Assembly (NCBI GenBank): GCA_038843675.1
Contig: JAWBRV010000005.1
Location: 28,236 to 92,235, forward strand
Reading direction: 5' to 3'
Length of the DNA: 64,000 nt
Origin: Candidatus Bathyarchaeia archaeon
GTDB lineage: Archaea; Thermoproteota; Bathyarchaeia; 40CM-2-53-6; CALIRQ01
The notes below the pieces were generated by a model that worked only from the letters and a program-made list of their open reading frames with translations, did not search any database and was not told where the DNA came from. Below are positions 32,754 to 42,326 of the stretch, one piece after another (within the stretch, counting starts at the first letter, position 1; the number at the start of each line of letters is the position of its first letter). The translations under genes and the position numbers were made by a program.

Positions 32754-33788
32754 CTATGGATGGAACACTACCTTAACGGCCCTCTTCCCCTTTGCGAGCT
32801 CGAACCCCTCGATCCACCCCTCCAATGGCAACCTATGGGTTATGAGCCTCTTCAAGTCGACCCTCCCCTTGGAAACCAGGTCCAAGGCCCTCCTCCAAGT
32901 CCCATCGTTATAGACATAGCTCCCGATGAGCTCCCTCTCCCCCCTGACGATTTCATTAACGGGCAAGCTCACGGGGGTCGGGTGAATCCCCAACAGGATC
33001 GCCTTGCCGCCCTTATGGAGGAGATCCAAGGCCTCGGCCAAGGCCCCGGGGCTCCCGGACGCCTCGAATATGAAATCGACCCCTTCCCCGCCAGTATTCT
33101 CCTTTATTATCCGAGCCAGGTCCTCTTCGTCCACGTTTATCGCGAAATCGGCCCCCATCCCCTTGGCGCATTCGAGCCTGGATTTGTCTGCGGAAACGCC
33201 CGTGATGAAAACCTTCGATAGCCCGGCCGCCTTCAGGACCGCGGCCGTCAGGATCCCTATCGGGCCCGGGCCCAAGATCAAGGCCGAATCCCCCGGCCCG
33301 GCCCCGGAGCGCTCCCAAGCGTGGAGCGCCACGCAGAACGGCTCGAGTAGGGCTCCCTCATCGAACGAAACCCCCTCTGGGAGCTTATGGATGCCCCCGA
33401 TCTCTCCGGGTATAGCGGCGTATTCGGCGAAGCCCCCGTTCCTATGTACGCCCAACAAGCTCCAATTATAGCAAATGCCAATCCTTCCGCTTCTGCACAT
33501 TCGGCACCTCCAACAGGGGACGCATGGATTTATCGCGACCCTATCGCCGGGCCCGAATCCGGATAGGCCCTCCCCAACCTCGACGACCTCTCCGGCGAAC
33601 TCATGGCCTATTATCAATGGCAGCCTCATGAACCTATAGGCCGGATCCCAATCGTATATGTGGACGTCGCTGCCGCATATCGCGGCCGACCTGACCCTCA
33701 GGAGGAGCCCACGGGGATCCGCCTTCGGCTCCTCAACCTCTTTGAGCTCCAATCCCACCTCAGGCTTGGCCTTCACAAGGGCCTTCAT
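32754..33788 (-). CDS. Zinc-dependent medium-chain dehydrogenase
   Basis: Catalytic zinc ligands are in CGSDVH and GHEFAGEV. The structural zinc is bound by a four-cysteine lobe (CVPCWRCRMC and SGRIGIC). The Rossmann segment is GPGPIGILTAAVLKAAG. The family includes sorbitol, threonine and glucose dehydrogenases, and the substrate is not clear. ATG 33788 has a GGAGGG upstream. It is divergent from the aconitase X genes. Confidence 0.88.
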   Translation of the reverse strand: MKALVKAKPEVGLELKEVEEPKADPRGLLLRVRSAAICGSDVHIYDWDPAYRFMRLPLIIGHEFAGEVVEVGEGLSGFGPGDRVAINPCVPCWRCRMCRSGRIGICYNWSLLGVHRNGGFAEYAAIPGEIGGIHKLPEGVSFDEGALLEPFCVALHAWERSGAGPGDSALILGPGPIGILTAAVLKAAGLSKVFITGVSADKSRLECAKGMGADFAINVDEEDLARIIKENTGGEGVDFIFEASGSPGALAEALDLLHKGGKAILLGIHPTPVSLPVNEIVRGERELIGSYVYNDGTWRRALDLVSKGRVDLKRLITHRLPLEGWIEGFELAKGKRAVKVVFHP

Positions 33789-33944
33789 AACACATTTACC
33801 CTCCATTCTTTTATTCGAAACGAGCATGGTCGCTGAAAATTCCTCTGGTGCCTTTGATCATTCAAATCCCTATTATCAATACATCCCTTTTTGGAAATAC
33901 CCCAGCGAATCATAAAGCGCTCCCTTTAATCTTTCAAAGAAGCA

Positions 33945-33956
33945 ATATATAATAAT
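33945..33956 (+). promoter_or_regulatory. TATA box of the aconitase X operon
   Basis: ATATATAATAAT stands 35-46 bases before the TTG start at 33991 in an otherwise GC-rich area. Confidence 0.5.
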
Positions 33957-33990
33957 ACTTTCCGATCCATTCAATCTTGGGGGCATTGGT

Positions 33991-35220
33991 TTGTATCTGA
34001 GCAAGGAGGAGGAGGCCATCCTCGATGGCGAGCTGGGGGAGGGGCCCAGGATAGCCATGAGGATATTGGCCAAGGTTGGGGATATGTACGGCGCCAAGAG
34101 GCTCATCCCCGTGGAGAGCGCCCACGTGGTCGAATCCTCCTATCAGCTCACCGGGGACTCCGGGATAGAGGTCTTCGATAAGCTGATCGAGGCCGGGGCC
34201 AAGGTCAGCGTCCCAACCACTACGGATCCATGCGCGATAGACTTCGAGCGCTGGAGGGAGTTCCGGATTGATGAGGGATACGCCCATAAACAGATCGAGC
34301 TGGCGAAGCGGATCGTCCGGATCGGATGCGCCCCGACTTGGTGCTGCACGCCCTATGCCCACGCGAACGTCCCGAAGTTCGGCGATCACTTGGCTTGGTC
34401 GGAATCGAACGCCGTCGCCTACGTCAATTCCGTCGTGGGCGCTAGGACGAATCGATACTGCGCTTACTTGGATACAATGGCCGCAATAATCGGCAAAACG
34501 CCCGAGTTCGGACTCCACTTGGACGAGAACAGGAGGGGTACGGTGATCGTCAAGATAAAGGGGATATCCGAACTCAGGGATGAGGATTATCCCGTATTAG
34601 GATATTACCTCGGCTCCGAGCTTGGGAACGAGATCCCGGTCATAGCGGATATGCCCAAGGGGGCCAACCCGGATCGGTTGAAGGCCTTGGGCGCGGCCGG
34701 GGCGGCCGTGGGGTCCTTGGCCATGTACCATATAGTGGGCCTGACGCCCGAGGCTAGGACGTTGGAAGAGGCCTTGGGGGGAGATAAGCCTAGGGACGTT
34801 GTGGAATTCGATAAGAGGGCTTTGGAATCAACGAGGGAGAAGATGTGCAGCGCCTCCGGGGGGAAGGTCGATCTCGTCGCCACCGGATGCCCCCACGCCT
34901 CATTGGGCCATATCCAAAGGTTGGTCAGGCTTATGGAGGGGAGGAGGGTTAAGAGGGGCGTGGAATTTTGGGTGAGCATGAGCAAATATATGGAGCGCTT
35001 GATAAAGGAGATGGGATATCTCGACGCGCTCACCGCATCGGGGATAAGGGTGATCGCCGATACCTGTTGCAACAACGCGCCCCTGCGCCAATGGGGGTTC
35101 AAGACAATGGTTACCGACTCGGGCAAATATGCCTATTACGCGCCAACCAATTTGGGCGTCGAAGTAGCCCTAACGAGCCTCGAGGGCTGCGTCAGGGCCG
35201 CAGTCGAGGGGGAGTTGTGA
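33991..35220 (+). CDS. Aconitase X large subunit (probable phosphomevalonate dehydratase)
   Basis: The AcnX catalytic domain is clear: YGAKRLIPVESAHV, the cysteine segment TWCCTPYAHANVP, and GDHLAWSESNAVAYVNSVVG with GARTNR. In archaea two-gene AcnX enzymes are usually phosphomevalonate 5-phosphate dehydratases, which bind a 4Fe-4S cluster and make trans-anhydromevalonate phosphate for isoprenoid lipids. Other AcnX members act on hydroxyproline. The small subunit gene follows after one base. Confidence 0.85.
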   Translation: MYLSKEEEAILDGELGEGPRIAMRILAKVGDMYGAKRLIPVESAHVVESSYQLTGDSGIEVFDKLIEAGAKVSVPTTTDPCAIDFERWREFRIDEGYAHKQIELAKRIVRIGCAPTWCCTPYAHANVPKFGDHLAWSESNAVAYVNSVVGARTNRYCAYLDTMAAIIGKTPEFGLHLDENRRGTVIVKIKGISELRDEDYPVLGYYLGSELGNEIPVIADMPKGANPDRLKALGAAGAAVGSLAMYHIVGLTPEARTLEEALGGDKPRDVVEFDKRALESTREKMCSASGGKVDLVATGCPHASLGHIQRLVRLMEGRRVKRGVEFWVSMSKYMERLIKEMGYLDALTASGIRVIADTCCNNAPLRQWGFKTMVTDSGKYAYYAPTNLGVEVALTSLEGCVRAAVEGEL

Positions 35221-35221
35221 A

Positions 35222-35659
35222 ATGGCTAAGGAGATCGTCCTGAAGGGAAGGGGATTGGTCCCGGGAAGGGCCGAGGGAGAGGCATTGGTTTCGCCGATGG
35301 CCTTCGGCTTTTGGCACGGCATAGATCCAAGGACCGGGGAGATCGTGGATGAGAGGAACCCGCTCAGAGGGAAGAACGCGGCGGGGAAGGTCTTGGTCTT
35401 CCCATATGGGAGGGGATCCACTGGCGGGTCCTCCGTTTTCTTGGAGGCCGTCAGATGCAAAGCCGCGCCTTGCGCGATCGTGAACATCGAAAGCGAGCCG
35501 ATAGTCACCATAGGGGCGCTCATGGCCAAGGAGTTCTACGGAAGATCCATACCCATAGTCGATAGATTGGATAGGAATCCCCTGGAGGTCATAGAAAGCG
35601 GCGATATGGTTGTTGTGGATGGGGATAGGGGCGAGGTTATAGTTCGGAAGCGGCAATGA
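35222..35659 (+). CDS. Aconitase X small (swivel) subunit
   Basis: The 145-residue protein is the swivel domain of AcnX: VLKGRGLVPGRAEGEALVSP at the start and the KVLVFPYGRGSTGGS loop that closes over the substrate. It forms a complex with the large subunit encoded directly upstream. The same reasoning about phosphomevalonate dehydratase applies. Confidence 0.87.
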   Translation: MAKEIVLKGRGLVPGRAEGEALVSPMAFGFWHGIDPRTGEIVDERNPLRGKNAAGKVLVFPYGRGSTGGSSVFLEAVRCKAAPCAIVNIESEPIVTIGALMAKEFYGRSIPIVDRLDRNPLEVIESGDMVVVDGDRGEVIVRKRQ

Positions 35660-35783
35660 GCCTTCTCGCCCCGCGCCCTTAGGCCAGCTCTGGATTGGGG
35701 GGCGATGGGCCGTGGATCCAGCGATTCGGCTTTGATAACGTTAAAATCCCTAGGGATGTGAGAAACGTACCCGGAGGTCGGCG

Positions 35784-36185
35784 GTGGTCGAGAGGAGCAG
35801 GGACTGGATGGAGCAGGCCGAGAGGGATTTGGAGCATGCCAAGCGCGACCTGCGCGACGGGTTCTATGAATGGGCGTGCTTCTCCGCCCAGCAGGCCGCA
35901 GAGAAGGCCGCGAAGGCCGTGCTATCGCGCCTAGGGGCCGAGGCCTTCGGCCATTCCGTGGCCTCCTTGCTCGAGGAATTGCCAGGGCCGAATCGACCGG
36001 GTAGGGATGTCTACGAGATGGCCCTCGAGCTGGACAAGGCCTACGTGCCCACGAGGTATCCCAACGTCCACCCCTTCGGGGCGCCCTATAAACTATATAC
36101 CGCCACGGAGGCAATGAGGCTGATTGGGCATGCGGAGAAAATCCTCGCCTTCTGTAAGGGTCTTCTATCCAAGATTCAGCCGTGA
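35784..36185 (+). CDS. HEPN-domain protein (toxin-like partner of MNT)
   Basis: The 133-residue all-helical protein reads WMEQAERDLEHAKRDL and FSAQQAAEKAAKAVL, the HEPN core. The Rx4H RNase-like motif is visible in RYPNVH. HEPN proteins pair with MNT nucleotidyltransferases as toxin and antitoxin; here the MNT gene overlaps the 3' end. It starts at GTG. Confidence 0.9.
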   Translation: MVERSRDWMEQAERDLEHAKRDLRDGFYEWACFSAQQAAEKAAKAVLSRLGAEAFGHSVASLLEELPGPNRPGRDVYEMALELDKAYVPTRYPNVHPFGAPYKLYTATEAMRLIGHAEKILAFCKGLLSKIQP

Positions 36186-36528
36186 AGCGCTGATCGAGGC
36201 CATTAGGCGATCGATCCCGGCGCTGATGGGGAAATTGCCGCTCCTTTCGGTAATCCTATTCGGATCCTACGCCAAGGGAAGGCATACGGCCGCCAGCGAT
36301 GTGGACCTCTTGGTGATCTACGATGGCCCGAGGAGGCCGAACGCCTATGAGATCGTCGTAGAATCGCTGAGGATCCCGAGGCTCGAGCCCTTAGTTTACT
36401 CTCGCTGGGAATTCGAGCGATTGGCCGAGAGGGATCCGCCCTTCGCGAGGGCCCTGCTCAGGGATGGCTTAGCCATCTATGGCGAATTAAGCCTTCCCCA
36501 GTCCCTAAGGACCAAATCCGCATCCTAA
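36130..36528 (+). CDS. MNT-type minimal nucleotidyltransferase (antitoxin-like)
   Basis: The polymerase-beta-like core SVILFGSYAKGRHTAASD with DVDLLVIYDG carries the GSx10DxD motif. The start ATG 36130 lies inside the HEPN gene and the two overlap by 56 bases, the usual HEPN/MNT pairing. MNT proteins can neutralise HEPN by adenylylating it. A TTG at 36124 is also possible. Confidence 0.9.
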   Translation: MRRKSSPSVRVFYPRFSREALIEAIRRSIPALMGKLPLLSVILFGSYAKGRHTAASDVDLLVIYDGPRRPNAYEIVVESLRIPRLEPLVYSRWEFERLAERDPPFARALLRDGLAIYGELSLPQSLRTKSAS

Positions 36529-37701
36529 GAAGCGATCGACTCTCTGATCGAGCTTGTATATGGCGAACTCCCTATAGCCCAAGGCTTCGGATTTGGTCCT
36601 CTTGCCCGATGCCACCTCCAAGATCTCCTCGAAGATCCTCCTCCCGACGGCCTCTATGGATTCCTCGCCCGTTATCACGGTGCTGGCGTTGATATCCATA
36701 TCGTCCCTCATCCTTTCATAGGTGATCGGGTTCCCCGTAACCTTTATCACAGGCGCTATGGCGTGGCCGACCGTGGATCCCCTTCCGGTCGTGAAAACTA
36801 CTAGCTGAGCGCCCGCGGCCACCATATGGGTCACGCAGGGCACGTCTATGTGGGTCCCCTCTTGAATATAGAACCCCTTCCCCTTTGGCTTCTCGAACCT
36901 ATGGGCGTTGTTCTCCAAGAAGCCGGCTATGGGCTTGGTCCCGCCCTTCGTTATGCCCCCCAGTGCCTTCTCCTCTATTGTCGTCAAGCCCCCCTCTATA
37001 TTGCCCTTCGCTATGAACCTAGTTTCGCTGACGAGGCCCAAGGCCGCCTTCCTCCTCTCCTCGTCGAGTATGGCCTTTCGGAGCTTCTGGGCCACTTCCT
37101 CGCTCGCTGCCCTCTTGACCAGCAAATGCTCCGTGCCTATCATCTCGTGGACCTCCGTCATTATGACCGTTCCGCCCGCCTCGAGAATCAAGTCCATAGC
37201 CGCCCCAACCGCGGGGTTCGCCGCTAGCCCGGATGTGGCATCGGAGCCGCCGCATTTGACGGCCACCACCAGCTCCCCGGCATCGAAGGCCCTCCTTTGG
37301 GCCTTCCCGGCCTCGGCCGCCATCCTCCGGGCGATCTCGGCCCCCCGCTCTATGGCCTTGAGGGACCCCCCAACCTCTTGTATAACGACCGCCTCGACTG
37401 GCTTACCGGACTTGGATATGCCATCGGCCAAGAGGTCCGCGGTTAAATGCTCGCAGCCGAGCCCGACCACTAGGACCGCGGCCACGTTCGGATGCTGCCC
37501 AATCGCCACCAGGTTATTTACGACTTGGCTATTCTCCTCGGCCCTGCACCCATAGGAATGGCCGACCACCACGGCGCCCTCTACCAGACCGGCTATCTTC
37601 TTGGCGGGCTCCCAAGCGCATTCCATCGTGGCCATTATTAGGATATGATTCCTCACGCCCACGGATCCATCCGGCCTCTCATAGCCCATGAAGCTCGACA
37701 A
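36505..37701 (-). CDS. UxaA-family dehydratase, C-terminal large subunit
   Basis: The 398 residues match the altronate/galactarate dehydratase large domain: YERPDGSVGVRNHILIMAT, VVGHSYGCR, KCGGSDATSGLAANPA and VFTTGRGSTVGHAIAPV. Such enzymes dehydrate sugar acids, often with iron. The SAF-domain subunit lies just upstream in a separate gene. Its 3' end overlaps the convergent MNT gene by 24 bases. Confidence 0.9.
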   Translation of the reverse strand: MSSFMGYERPDGSVGVRNHILIMATMECAWEPAKKIAGLVEGAVVVGHSYGCRAEENSQVVNNLVAIGQHPNVAAVLVVGLGCEHLTADLLADGISKSGKPVEAVVIQEVGGSLKAIERGAEIARRMAAEAGKAQRRAFDAGELVVAVKCGGSDATSGLAANPAVGAAMDLILEAGGTVIMTEVHEMIGTEHLLVKRAASEEVAQKLRKAILDEERRKAALGLVSETRFIAKGNIEGGLTTIEEKALGGITKGGTKPIAGFLENNAHRFEKPKGKGFYIQEGTHIDVPCVTHMVAAGAQLVVFTTGRGSTVGHAIAPVIKVTGNPITYERMRDDMDINASTVITGEESIEAVGRRIFEEILEVASGKRTKSEALGYREFAIYKLDQRVDRFLGCGFGP

Positions 37702-37704
37702 GCC

Positions 37705-37998
37705 TCAAACCACCTCGGGCCTTATCCTCAGGCTTTCGAGGTTGTGGGTATGGACGTGATCGCCCTTGGCTATGGGCCTAGTGGCCCTCCCTATGACCTC
37801 GCCGTATTTCACGACCTTCTCACCCTCCCCAATATCCCTTAAGGCTATCTTATGGCCGAAGGGGATCGGCCCATTGGCTTTTACGACCTCCAACAACTCC
37901 CCACCCTTGGACCTAACCTCTACGGAATCCCCGCGATCCACCTCAGATAACAGGGTGGCCACATTATCCCTCGGGTCCATTGCTATGGCCCTTGCCAA
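37705..37998 (-). CDS. UxaA-family dehydratase, N-terminal (SAF) subunit
   Basis: At 97 residues this is the SAF domain normally fused or paired to UxaA: PRDNVATLLSEVDRGDSV, IPFGHKIALRDI and HVHTHNLESLR. Three bases separate it from the large-subunit gene. It begins at TTG, or at ATG 37980. Confidence 0.88.
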   Translation of the reverse strand: MARAIAMDPRDNVATLLSEVDRGDSVEVRSKGGELLEVVKANGPIPFGHKIALRDIGEGEKVVKYGEVIGRATRPIAKGDHVHTHNLESLRIRPEVV

Positions 37999-38099
37999 AA
38001 CCCAACCCCATTTGGCCCTCCCCCCGCTCGCTCAAAAAACCTTTTCGGAGCCAAAAGTTGCGCAAGCTTCATATTCGGCCCTTGGGAGGCGTCGAACCG

Positions 38100-39017
38100 G
38101 TGGGAAGCTTGCCGGGTAGCGGATCCAAGGGGCTCCTGACCGCGAGCCTGATCCTGAACGTGGTCTTGGCCTCATGCCTCGTTTACGTAACTTGGGATTA
38201 CTCGAACGTCAAGGCCCAAGTGGGCGTTTTAATGCTTAGGAACGAGAACTTGACCACCAGCCTCCGCTCCTTGAGCAAGGAGCTCGACGTCCTAAGGAGC
38301 CAATCGCTCTATTATAAGTCGCAAGCCGAGTACTACTCCAACCTGCTCCGCTCGGGCCGGGCCGAGGCCGGGGTCGTTGGGCGATCCTCGGTGCCATTGG
38401 TCGCCGTTAGGCAAAGGCCCGTGGGTCCATTCGAGTTCGTTTACGAGGGAGTTGTAATGCATATAGATGTAGAATTGAAGCAGGGGGAGGGGAGGATCCT
38501 GATAAACACACAGCCTAGGATAGGCATAGATCTGCAGACGAGCGCTAGGACGGCCGTGCTGGTCGCCGAGAACCTCACCGGGCGTCCCTTGAGCGCCACC
38601 GACGTAATACTCACCGTTAGGGGCAAGGAGGAGGTGGAGGTCGTCGATGGGCCCAGCGCCGGCGCCGCCATAACAGTGGCTATAATGGCGGCAATAAGGG
38701 GCCAAGCCCTGCGTGGCGGAGTCTTCATGACTGGAACGATAAATCCGGATGGGAGAGTCGGCATGGTGGGAGGAGTTCCCGAGAAGGCCTTGGCGGCGGC
38801 CAAGGAGGGTGCGGAGCTCTTCCTCGTCCCGAGGGGCCAAGGGAAGTTCATTGATTATAGGCCCGTTAAGCGGCAGCCCCTGCCTGGGTTCGTCATAATA
38901 ACCTATGAGCCCCACGAAGTCGACTTGGGGGATTTCTTAGTCAAGAATGGTTACGGGACGAGGGTCGTAGAGGTAGCGGATGTAATCCAAGCCTATGGGA
39001 TTTTCGCGAAGGGATGA
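38100..39017 (+). CDS. Membrane-anchored Lon-type (S16) protease domain without ATPase
   Basis: An N-terminal membrane helix (LLTASLILNVVLASCLVYV) is followed by a coiled coil (residues 45-80). The S16 domain has catalytic Ser in DGPSAGAAI and Lys in PEKALAAAKEGAE. No AAA+ module is present, so it is not a full Lon. It probably works outside the cytoplasm, possibly on unfolded or sensor proteins. GTG 38100 was chosen; an earlier ATG at 37980 encodes no plausible sequence. Confidence 0.82.
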   Translation: MGSLPGSGSKGLLTASLILNVVLASCLVYVTWDYSNVKAQVGVLMLRNENLTTSLRSLSKELDVLRSQSLYYKSQAEYYSNLLRSGRAEAGVVGRSSVPLVAVRQRPVGPFEFVYEGVVMHIDVELKQGEGRILINTQPRIGIDLQTSARTAVLVAENLTGRPLSATDVILTVRGKEEVEVVDGPSAGAAITVAIMAAIRGQALRGGVFMTGTINPDGRVGMVGGVPEKALAAAKEGAELFLVPRGQGKFIDYRPVKRQPLPGFVIITYEPHEVDLGDFLVKNGYGTRVVEVADVIQAYGIFAKG

Positions 39018-39490
39018 TCGGGCCGCTCCGGGGGGAGGGGCGATTGGAGGAGGATGAGCGCGAAGGGCCCTGCGTTTTTTGCGATATAGCCAACGGTAGG
39101 GCCGAGGCCTATATCGTTTACGAGGACGAGGGCTTCTTGGCCTTTTTGGATAAGCGGCCCGTGAACCCGGGCCATACGCTCGTGATACCGAGGAGGCATT
39201 ACGCGACGATATTGGAGATGCCACCAGGGGAGGTCGGGGAGCTCTTCAAAAGGGTCGCCGCGATAGCGCCGGCCGTTCATGGTGCGACTGGAGCGGATGG
39301 GCTCAATATACTCCAGACCAACGGCAGGGCGGCTTGGCAAAGCGTGTTCCACGTCCACGTACATATAATCCCGAGGCACTTCGGGGACTCCATTAGGCTG
39401 AATTGGCCCCACCGAAGCGCTTCGCCAAGCGAATTCGAGGAGGTTCGAAATAAGATAAGGTCGGAATTGGAAGGGGGCTCGAGGGGCTAG
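39014..39490 (+). CDS. HIT-family nucleotide hydrolase
   Basis: The histidine triad is HVHVHII at residues 115-121, preceded by CVFCDIANG and GHTLVIPRRHYA. The 158 residues are of normal size for Fhit/HINT-like hydrolases, which act on dinucleotides or AMP derivatives. Its ATG overlaps the stop of the S16 gene (ATGA), so the two are probably co-transcribed. Confidence 0.95.
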   Translation: MIGPLRGEGRLEEDEREGPCVFCDIANGRAEAYIVYEDEGFLAFLDKRPVNPGHTLVIPRRHYATILEMPPGEVGELFKRVAAIAPAVHGATGADGLNILQTNGRAAWQSVFHVHVHIIPRHFGDSIRLNWPHRSASPSEFEEVRNKIRSELEGGSRG

Positions 39491-39502
39491 GGGGAGGGCG
39501 CC

Positions 39503-41332
39503 TTGAGGGATCGCGCGGGGCTCGAGATCCTGAATGCCCTTTGCTCGGCCCCCTGCCTCTTATTCGGCTTCATAGCGCTCGTCAATTCGCTTCACATTAA
39601 GTTCAGCTTCGGGTTCTCGGAAAAGGACTTGAGGATCGCCCTGATAGGGCTGGAGGCGGATCGATTGGCTTGGCTCGCGTCCGCGCTTTTGGCGTTCTCG
39701 ATCCCCATCCTGCTCGCGATCCTTCGGAGGAGGGCCCATTGGGTTTGGGCCATATGGCATTTGGCCTTGGCGTCAATCTTCTTCATATGCTTTCGGGGCG
39801 GCGCAACGGCACCCGCGGTCGCGGCCTCCGCCTTGGCCGCTCTGACATCGCCCCTCGCCCTTGGGGGCCCCGTGGCCCGCTCGAGGGTAGGGATGGCTCT
39901 CGCGCCATCCTTCGCCCTCTTGGCCCTCGCCGCCATCGAGGCGTTCTCCTGCGCTGCCCTCGCATCGCTGGCCTTGATCCGGATTCATTCGCCGGCCGGA
40001 CCCTTCGCCATACTCTCAATCCCTCAGATCAGATGGATCTTGACCTTTGAGTTCAAGTATCCATATGTGATCTATCCAATCTTCGCTTGGCTGCTGATCC
40101 TATTCACCCTCTCTTGGCTCTCGGCCCCCATAGCCCGCCTAGCGTCGGCCGAAGGATTGGGGATTGGGAGGCTATCGCCAAGGCTTTACTCGATATGGCC
40201 GCATGCGGCGATCCTCCTATGGGCAGGGCTGTCGTTGGGCGCGATCGCGGTTTATTTCCCCTATTTCTCCCCCCAATATCCGCCCAAGCTGGTGGGCGTG
40301 GATTCGCCTTGGTACCTACGGAATCTGGAGAGGATTACGGGGATCGATTCCCTTTTGGAACTATTCCAAGCGGAACCTAGGGCGCTCTCCCTATCGCTCC
40401 TCTATGGCATCAAGGCCCTCAGCGGCGCCTCCTCCATATCCGTGATCCAAGCGGCGCCGATTCTCCTCATGGCCTTCTCGGCGCTATCGAACTTCTGGTT
40501 GGTGAAGGTCGGGAGCGGGGATTCCAAGGCGGCCGCGCTCGCCGGGCTCCTATCGATCTTCTCCGTTCAACTCGCGGTTGGGATGTACGCGGGCATATAC
40601 GCCAATTGGCTCGCGCTATCTATGATGGCGCTTTACCTCGGATCCGTCCTGAAGGCCTCGAGGTCGAGGCGATGGCTGATCCCCTCCGCCGCCTTGGCCT
40701 GCCTCCTCTTCGCGGCCCATTCATGGACCGGGGCCCTAGCGGCGGCGATCTTGGGCCTTTATTTCCTCTTCAACCTGCCGGGGGCATTAAGCGGCGATAA
40801 GGAATCCGGATCCGCCTTGGTGGCCTCAGGCGCGTTGCTCGCATTCGAGGCGATCCTAGCGCTCTCCCTCCTCGGGGCGACGAAGGCGTTGCCCTACGCC
40901 ACCAACTTCCTCTCCTTCCTGAGCCCATACAATGCCTTCGCCGCCGTATCAAACCTGCGGGAAACCGTGGCGACTTATGTCGCTGGCTTCCTCTTCAACC
41001 CCTCCGCCTTTCTGATGGGTGCCCTGGGCATATTTGGGGCGCGGGGGAAGGCCTTCAGGAGGTTGCTCTCGGCTTGGTTGATGCCCTGCTCAGCCTTGAT
41101 GTTAATGGCGGGCCCCTTCTATCAATGGAGGGCGATCTACGTTATGCCGATCCCCGCGCTGGCCGCGCTCGGCTTCATCTTCGCTCTAGAGCGCTTCGAG
41201 CGATGCCTCGGGGAGGGCTCCGCGGGGAAGCGAGTCTTGGGAATGGAGGCGATAGCCGCCCTCTTCTTCATCCTATTGAACGTCAACTACGCCTTTAGGT
41301 GCATGGCTTGGCTATCCGGGATTGCCTTTTAA
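39503..41332 (+). CDS. Large polytopic membrane protein, possible GT-C-type glycosyltransferase
   Basis: The 609-residue protein has about 14 membrane helices. A GVDSPWYLRNLERITG stretch in an outer loop, with Asp before a helix, recalls GT-C enzymes acting on lipid-linked sugars. No known family was recognised. It begins with TTG 12 bases after the HIT gene and converges on the hydrogenase operon. Confidence 0.65.
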   Translation: MRDRAGLEILNALCSAPCLLFGFIALVNSLHIKFSFGFSEKDLRIALIGLEADRLAWLASALLAFSIPILLAILRRRAHWVWAIWHLALASIFFICFRGGATAPAVAASALAALTSPLALGGPVARSRVGMALAPSFALLALAAIEAFSCAALASLALIRIHSPAGPFAILSIPQIRWILTFEFKYPYVIYPIFAWLLILFTLSWLSAPIARLASAEGLGIGRLSPRLYSIWPHAAILLWAGLSLGAIAVYFPYFSPQYPPKLVGVDSPWYLRNLERITGIDSLLELFQAEPRALSLSLLYGIKALSGASSISVIQAAPILLMAFSALSNFWLVKVGSGDSKAAALAGLLSIFSVQLAVGMYAGIYANWLALSMMALYLGSVLKASRSRRWLIPSAALACLLFAAHSWTGALAAAILGLYFLFNLPGALSGDKESGSALVASGALLAFEAILALSLLGATKALPYATNFLSFLSPYNAFAAVSNLRETVATYVAGFLFNPSAFLMGALGIFGARGKAFRRLLSAWLMPCSALMLMAGPFYQWRAIYVMPIPALAALGFIFALERFERCLGEGSAGKRVLGMEAIAALFFILLNVNYAFRCMAWLSGIAF

Positions 41333-41344
41333 GCACCAGCCCCT

Positions 41345-42325
41345 TCAGGCGAACCTCGGTATCACATACGCTGCCAACAGGAGGTCGGCTAGGGCTATCA
41401 GGATGACGTATCTCCACAGCATATTCGATGCCTGATCGATCCTGAACCTCCCGAATACGGCCTTGATCAAGGTGAGGGCTGAAACGACCGCAAAGAACTT
41501 AACTAGGACCGCTAGGGCCCCGAGGGGGCCTTGGAACGGGGCCTCGCCGCCCAAGAGCAGGTAGGTTATCAAGACCGCTCCGACGACCAGCTCGAAATCG
41601 TGGAGCAGGCCTATATAGGCGAGCTTCGGGCCGGAGTATTCGGTGAAGGGCCCTCCAACTATCTCGACCTCGGCGTGGGGTATATCGAAAGGCTTCTCCA
41701 TGAGCTTGCATTGGAGCGAGATTAGGGCTATCGCCAGCGCTATGATCATCGCGATCGCCATTGGGCCTCGCCAAAGCGACCACATCTTAGATGCCGCCTC
41801 CCTTATGGAGAAACCGAAACCGCCGGGGACGGCGAACATGGGCATGAAGATGGACAATAGGAAGGCGGGCTCATAACCCAAGAGGAGGACGACGATCCTA
41901 GAGGATCCGTAGATCCCGAATGGGTTATAGGAGGCATAGCCTATCAGGGCGAAGACCAAGGATGGTATTATGAGCAAATAGGCCACCAAAACGGCGTCGT
42001 AGGGGAATCCGAGACCCTTCATGGCGAGCGGGGTGAATAACAGGACCAAGCTGAGGGCGCCGAGCGAGAGTGATAGCATGAAGAGGACGGCCTTATCGCT
42101 TGATACGCGGGTGGCTATGTCCTCCTTCAGCATCAGCTTTAGGAAATCGGCCAAGGGCTGGAGGATCCCAAAGGGCCCCGTATGCGTCGGGCCCCGGCGA
42201 TTTTGGAACCTAGCGTAGAGCTTCCTCATGAACCATTCCGAGAACAGGCCGGCCGCTAAGGCGAACAATATGCCCGGGTAAACTAGGACTTGGATCGCGT
42301 ATAGGATCAAATCCGTGGCCTCCAT
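41345..42325 (-). CDS. mbhM: Hydrogenase membrane subunit, NuoH-like (MbhM)
   Basis: This 326-residue subunit has eight membrane segments and the NuoH motif region RRGPTHTGPFGILQPLADFLK with acidic GPFTEYSGPKLA. It anchors the peripheral arm to the membrane arm and helps ion transfer. It is last in the operon. Confidence 0.92.
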   Translation of the reverse strand: MEATDLILYAIQVLVYPGILFALAAGLFSEWFMRKLYARFQNRRGPTHTGPFGILQPLADFLKLMLKEDIATRVSSDKAVLFMLSLSLGALSLVLLFTPLAMKGLGFPYDAVLVAYLLIIPSLVFALIGYASYNPFGIYGSSRIVVLLLGYEPAFLLSIFMPMFAVPGGFGFSIREAASKMWSLWRGPMAIAMIIALAIALISLQCKLMEKPFDIPHAEVEIVGGPFTEYSGPKLAYIGLLHDFELVVGAVLITYLLLGGEAPFQGPLGALAVLVKFFAVVSALTLIKAVFGRFRIDQASNMLWRYVILIALADLLLAAYVIPRFA

Positions 42326-42326
42326 T

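Noticed and set aside
36124..36185. Frameshift in the HEPN/MNT pair
   Set aside because: Overlap of the two genes in different frames is the usual arrangement for this toxin-antitoxin type, and both proteins are full length.
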